Below, in pieces: positions 60,097 to 64,000 of a stretch of 64,000 nucleotides of DNA (the first letter of the stretch is position 1; each line of letters starts with the position of its first letter). Source of the DNA: Prevotella sp. UBA3757. GTDB lineage: Bacteria; Bacteroidota; Bacteroidia; Bacteroidales; Bacteroidaceae. The stretch is from assembly GCA_002371715.1 (NCBI GenBank), contig DFGF01000068.1:1-64000 (forward strand), given 5' to 3'. The notes beneath the pieces are model-generated. The model worked only from the letters and a program-made list of their open reading frames with translations, did not search any database and was not told the DNA's origin. A program made the translations under genes and the position numbers.

Positions 60097-60996
60097 ATGA
60101 ATAAGGCGATAATTGGTTGCTGGCTTTTGGCCATAGGACTTACGGCATGCAGCAGTGATGATGCCGGAAGCTCGCAGGAATCTGACGTGCCGCCAGTGGA
60201 GAACCGTCAGACCGTAGATATTGTGACGCGCTCTGAGGGTGATGGCATCAGCGGAAGTGGTTTGAAGGCTGGCCTTTATATGGTGAACTATGCCGACGAA
60301 CAGCAGATGCCGCTGCTGGCAAGCGGCAACTATGTCAACAATCTGCTGATGAACCATAGTGATGGGGCATGGCAGCCGACTACGCCCATCTACTGGCAGA
60401 ACAGCAATGTGAATGCCGACTTCTATGCCTATGCTCCTTATGCCGCAGAGGTGAGTGATGCCAGGGCTATGATGTTTCGTGTAGCTACTGACCAGACGTC
60501 AGATGATGCGTATAATAAAAGCGACCTGCTTTGGGGAGCTGTCCAGGGGCAGTCGCCATTGGCCGGAAAATTCAACCTGATGTTGAACCATGTGCTGAGC
60601 AGTTTGACGATTGTTGTGGTCCCTGGTGCTGGATTCAGTGAAGGTGAACTGACTACTAATGATGTTTCTGTTAGCATCGGAGGAAGCAAGACACTTGGGA
60701 CAATAGACCTGCAAACCGGCATAGTTACTGCTACCGGTGAAGTGGCTGACGTTAAATGCCGAAGCAATAGCGACCTGACTTATTCTGCTATTCTGCTGCC
60801 TCAACAGATAGCATTCGCTAATTTGGTGAAGGTTGACTGGAACGGCAATAGCTATACACTTCAGAATTCCTTCAAACTGGAAGCTAAGAAGCAATACCGG
60901 CTGACAATCAAATTAAACAAAACGCAGGGTGGACTGGACATTGGTATCAGTGGCTGGGATATCATCGACGAGGACTTTGGTGGTACTGTCGGATAA
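60097..60996 (+). CDS. Second fimbrillin-like lipoprotein
   Basis: The protein has 299 residues from the ATG at 60097, chosen because it gives a standard signal peptide (MNKAIIGCWLLAIGLTAC, Cys18) followed by SSDD; an upstream ATG at 60043 lies next to the heptamer repeat and adds 18 non-signal-like residues. T-R-S with Arg45 is 27 residues after the Cys. GLYMVNYADEQ, DFYAYAPYA and KSDLLWGAVQG are fimbrillin strips, diverged from the neighbour. Ends ISGWDIIDEDFGGTVG. Probably part of the same surface system; the 76-bp gap has no clear promoter. Confidence 0.82.
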   Translation: MNKAIIGCWLLAIGLTACSSDDAGSSQESDVPPVENRQTVDIVTRSEGDGISGSGLKAGLYMVNYADEQQMPLLASGNYVNNLLMNHSDGAWQPTTPIYWQNSNVNADFYAYAPYAAEVSDARAMMFRVATDQTSDDAYNKSDLLWGAVQGQSPLAGKFNLMLNHVLSSLTIVVVPGAGFSEGELTTNDVSVSIGGSKTLGTIDLQTGIVTATGEVADVKCRSNSDLTYSAILLPQQIAFANLVKVDWNGNSYTLQNSFKLEAKKQYRLTIKLNKTQGGLDIGISGWDIIDEDFGGTVG

Positions 60997-61031
60997 TAAC
61001 AACGAATTTCACGAACGAAACGAATTAGCAA

Positions 61032-64000
61032 ATGAAACGAATAATATGGGTTTTAATGTTCTTGTGCTTTGCTATGGTTGTTCCTGTCATGGCACAGACA
61101 GACGTGGAAGTGACCGATAGCACATCAGGCGAATGGGGTGGTGGACAGGGCGGCGACCTTGACCCTAACCATCCCGCTATCAAGATTACTGCCAAGAGCT
61201 ACACCCGCGTCTATGGTGAAGCCAATCCGACGTTCGAGTTTACCTCTGAGGGTGCAACGCTTGTTGGTGTGCCTGAAATCACCTGCGAGGCCACGGCCAC
61301 ATCGCCCGTTGGCACTTACCCGATTGTCATCAAGAAGGGTACGGTGACGAACTACAACGACACGTATGTCAATGGCACGCTGACCATCACCAAGGCCCCG
61401 CTGTCTGTCAAGGCAGGTACATACACCAAGAAACAAGGTGAGGAGAATCCTGCATTTACATTAAGCTACGATGGCTGGAAAAACAACGAAACTGAGGCTG
61501 TACTGACAAAGAAGCCTGTGGCAACGACGACTGCCACGAAGGAGAGCGCACCAGGCGAATATCCCGTAACAGTCAGCGGTGGCGAGGCTCAGAACTATGA
61601 GCTGTCGTACACCCCTGGCAAGCTGATTGTGACGGACGCCGATGCCGTGGTCGTGACTGCGAAGAGCTATACCCGCGTCTATGGCGATGCCAATCCAACT
61701 TTTGAGTACGAAGTCAGCGGTACAACGCTCATGGGTGTTCCTGAAATCACCTGCGAAGCCACTCCCACTTCGCCCGTCGGCACTTACCCAATTATTATTA
61801 AGAAGGGTACGGTGACGAACTACAACGACACGTATGTCAACGGCGTGCTGACCATCACCAAGGCTCCGCTGACTGTCAAGGCAGGGACATACACCAAGAA
61901 GCAGGGCGAGGATAATCCAGCATTTACGCTGACTTACGACGGCTGGAAGAACAGTGAGACCGAGGCCGTACTGACGAAGAAACCGATGGCCACGACGACA
62001 GCCACGAAGGAGAGTGCACCTGGCGAGTATCCTGTAACAGTCAGCGGTGGCGAGGCTCAGAACTATGAGCTGTCGTACACCCATGGCAAGCTGATTGTGA
62101 CGGACGCCGATGCCGTGGTCGTGACGGCTAAGAGTTATATCCGTGTCTATGGCGATGCCAATCCGACATTTGAATACGAAGTGAGTGGCACAGCGTTAGT
62201 CGGTGTGCCAGAGATTACCTGCGAGGCCACTGCAACGTCGCCCGTCGGTACTTACCCGATTGTCATCAAGAAGGGCTCGGTGACGAACTACAACGACACG
62301 TATGTCAACGGCACACTGACCATCACCAAGGCTCCGCTGGCAGTCAAGGCCGGCACATACACGAAGAAGCAGGGTGAGGAGAATCCTGCGTTTACGCTGA
62401 CGTACGACGGTTGGAAAAACAACGAGACGGAGGCTGTACTGACGAAGAAGCCGACGGCAACGACGACAGCCACGAAGGAGAGTGCCCCGGGCGAATATCC
62501 CGTGACGATTTCTGGTGGCGAGGCTCAGAACTACGAGCTGTCGTACACTCCTGGCAAGCTCATCGTGACGGATGCCGATGCCGTGGTGATTACCGCCAAG
62601 AGCTACACCCGCGTCTATGGCGATGCCAATCCGGCATTTGAATACGAAGTCAGCGGTACAACGCTCGTGGGTGTTCCTGAGATTACTTGTGAGGCCACGG
62701 CCACATCGCCCGTCGGCACCTATCCGATTGTCATCAAGAAAGGTACGGTGACGAACTACAACGACACCTACGTCAATGGCACGCTGACCATTACCAAGGC
62801 TCCGCTGGCAGTCAAGGCTGGTACTTATACTAAGAAGCAGGGTGAGGAGAATCCTGCATTTACGCTAACGTACGATGGCTGGAAGAACAACGAGACCGAG
62901 GCTGTACTAACCAAGAAGCCCGTGGCAACGACGACGGCTACGAAGGAGAGCGCACCGGGCGAATATCCTGTGACGGTCAGCGGTGGCGAGGCTCAGAACT
63001 ATGAGCTGTCGTACACCAACGGTAAACTGATTGTGACGGATGCTGATGCCGTGGTTGTGACCGCTAAGAGTTACACCCGCGTCTATGGCGATGCCAATCC
63101 AACGTTCGAGTTTACCTCTGAGGGTGCAACGTTAGTTGGTTCGCCCGAGATAACCTGCGAGGCCACGGCAACGTCGCCCGTCGGTACTTACCCGATTGTC
63201 ATCAAGAAAGGTAGCGTGACGAACTACAACGACACGTATGTCAACGGCGTGCTGACCATCACCAAGGCTCCGCTGACTGTCAAGGCAGGGACATACACCA
63301 AGAAGCAGGGTGATGATAATCCAGCATTTACGCTGACGTACGATGGCTGGAAGAACAATGAGACCGAGGCCGTACTGACGAAAAAGCCTGTGGCCACGAC
63401 GACTGCCACAAAGGAAAGCGCACCAGGCGAGTATCCCGTAACCGTCAGCGGTGGCGAGGCCCAGAACTATGAGTTGTCGTACACTAATGGCAAGCTGATA
63501 GTAACCGATGCCGATGCCGTGGTTGTGACCGCTAAGAGTTACACCCGCGTCTATGGCGATGCCAATCCAACGTTCGAGTTTACCTCTGAGGGTGCAACGT
63601 TAGTTGGTTCGCCCGAGATAACCTGCGAGGCCACGGCAACGTCGCCCGTCGGTACTTACCCGATAGTCATCAAGAAAGGTAGCGTGACGAACTACAACGA
63701 CACGTATGTCAATGGCACACTGACCATCACCAAGGCTCCGCTGTCAGTCAAGGCCGGCACATACACCAAGAAGCAGGGCGAGGATAATCCAGCATTTACG
63801 CTGACTTACGATGGCTGGAAGAACAGTGAGACCGAGGCCGTACTGACGAAGAAACCGATGGCCACGACGACAGCCACGAAGGAGAGCGCACCTGGCGAAT
63901 ATCCCGTAACAGTCGGCGGTGGCGAGGCCCAGAACTATGAGCTGTCGTACACCCATGGCAAGCTGATTGTGACGGACGCCGATGCCGTGGTCGTGACCGC
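61032..64000 (+). CDS. Secreted MBG-repeat protein (3' end outside window)
   Basis: The ATG at 61032 gives signal peptide MKRIIWVLMFLCFAMVVPVM-AQ, then a short Gly/Asp-rich linker (GEWGGGQGGDLDPNHPAIK). The frame then stays open to the last base, at least 989 residues. From about residue 50 the chain is a run of MBG-type beta domains with a period of exactly 156 residues. Each period holds two domains: ITAKSYTRVYGDANPTFEYE to YVNGTLTITKAP, and VKAGTYTKKQGEENPAFTL to GGEAQNYELSY. One Cys per period (PEITCEA). MBG domains build stalks in large adhesins. No lipobox. It lies 35 bp after the second fimbrillin gene, with no obvious promoter, so it may belong to the same unit. The C-terminal anchor is not visible. 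Confidence 0.85.
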   Translation, partial: MKRIIWVLMFLCFAMVVPVMAQTDVEVTDSTSGEWGGGQGGDLDPNHPAIKITAKSYTRVYGEANPTFEFTSEGATLVGVPEITCEATATSPVGTYPIVIKKGTVTNYNDTYVNGTLTITKAPLSVKAGTYTKKQGEENPAFTLSYDGWKNNETEAVLTKKPVATTTATKESAPGEYPVTVSGGEAQNYELSYTPGKLIVTDADAVVVTAKSYTRVYGDANPTFEYEVSGTTLMGVPEITCEATPTSPVGTYPIIIKKGTVTNYNDTYVNGVLTITKAPLTVKAGTYTKKQGEDNPAFTLTYDGWKNSETEAVLTKKPMATTTATKESAPGEYPVTVSGGEAQNYELSYTHGKLIVTDADAVVVTAKSYIRVYGDANPTFEYEVSGTALVGVPEITCEATATSPVGTYPIVIKKGSVTNYNDTYVNGTLTITKAPLAVKAGTYTKKQGEENPAFTLTYDGWKNNETEAVLTKKPTATTTATKESAPGEYPVTISGGEAQNYELSYTPGKLIVTDADAVVITAKSYTRVYGDANPAFEYEVSGTTLVGVPEITCEATATSPVGTYPIVIKKGTVTNYNDTYVNGTLTITKAPLAVKAGTYTKKQGEENPAFTLTYDGWKNNETEAVLTKKPVATTTATKESAPGEYPVTVSGGEAQNYELSYTNGKLIVTDADAVVVTAKSYTRVYGDANPTFEFTSEGATLVGSPEITCEATATSPVGTYPIVIKKGSVTNYNDTYVNGVLTITKAPLTVKAGTYTKKQGDDNPAFTLTYDGWKNNETEAVLTKKPVATTTATKESAPGEYPVTVSGGEAQNYELSYTNGKLIVTDADAVVVTAKSYTRVYGDANPTFEFTSEGATLVGSPEITCEATATSPVGTYPIVIKKGSVTNYNDTYVNGTLTITKAPLSVKAGTYTKKQGEDNPAFTLTYDGWKNSETEAVLTKKPMATTTATKESAPGEYPVTVGGGEAQNYELSYTHGKLIVTDADAVVVT
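61185..64000 (+). repeat. 468-bp tandem repeat array (at least 6 units)
   Basis: Equivalent bases recur at 61644, 62112, 62580, 63048, 63516 and 63984, spacing exactly 468 bp, with the first unit starting at about 61185. Units are nearly identical at DNA level. Small differences (EYEVSG versus FTSEG, an S/G change in the GGEAQ strip of the last complete unit) mix between units, which suggests recombination or gene conversion. Confidence 0.93.

Overview
The window reads as chromosome of a Prevotella-like member of the Bacteroidales. The evidence is Bacteroidetes-type promoters (TTTG-N19-21-TAnnTTTG), a fused MurF-Alr, a bifunctional Fkp, GSCFA and MlaD proteins, a pectin (rhamnogalacturonan) utilisation locus, fimbrillin (Mfa-like) lipoproteins with acidic residues after the lipobox, BspA-type leucine-rich repeat (LRR) proteins, M64 peptidases and MBG repeats.

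Layout. 1-563 is an AT-rich scrap (end of an AlbA_2/Fic-C-like gene and a broken XRE regulator). 657-10534 holds YfhO, the divergent fucose pair FucP/Fkp, then GSCFA and MurF-Alr. 10662-14648 is a hexuronate cluster: a galactitol-type EIIC with no EIIA or EIIB nearby, a KduI with a signal peptide, and an ExuT-like permease. 14945-21084 is housekeeping: glycine-zipper lipoprotein, a stand-alone homologue of the C-terminal part of class II ribonucleotide reductase, FolB, a cell-wall amidase, MlaD and DnaA. 21167-34344 is a two-armed rhamnogalacturonan-I locus: minus arm GH2-GH105-GH106-aldo/keto reductase, plus arm GH28-CE12-RhaM-GH2, fired from one divergent promoter region; no SusC/SusD pair lies in the window.

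34496-47594 carries two giant secreted proteins: a 1530-aa LRR protein with a dockerin-like module, and 10 bp later a 2831-aa multidomain protein whose mature N-terminus looks like a cohesin. 47595-48615 is gene debris (a deleted AAA-ATPase/PD-(D/E)XK gene, a 22-bp tandem repeat) followed by a promoter and a 5' leader.

The most unusual block is 48616-64000. Three paralogous lipoproteins each fuse a fimbrillin domain, BspA-type LRRs, a BACON-like domain and an M64 peptidase domain. They are translationally coupled to one stand-alone fimbrillin, followed by a second fimbrillin and an MBG-repeat protein built of an exact 468-bp repeat that runs off the window. All five fimbrillin-type proteins have a T-R-A/S motif 27-30 residues after the lipidated Cys, where type V pilins are matured. 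The first peptidase copy has lost its zinc-site histidines. I read this as a candidate surface or pilus-linked protease/adhesin system.

A second, window-wide signal is a family of short tandem repeats (mostly 7-bp or 8-bp period) in intergenic gaps and also in frame inside genes, including three places in murF-alr and two in the 2831-aa protein. I saw no tRNA, rRNA, CRISPR array or intact insertion sequence.
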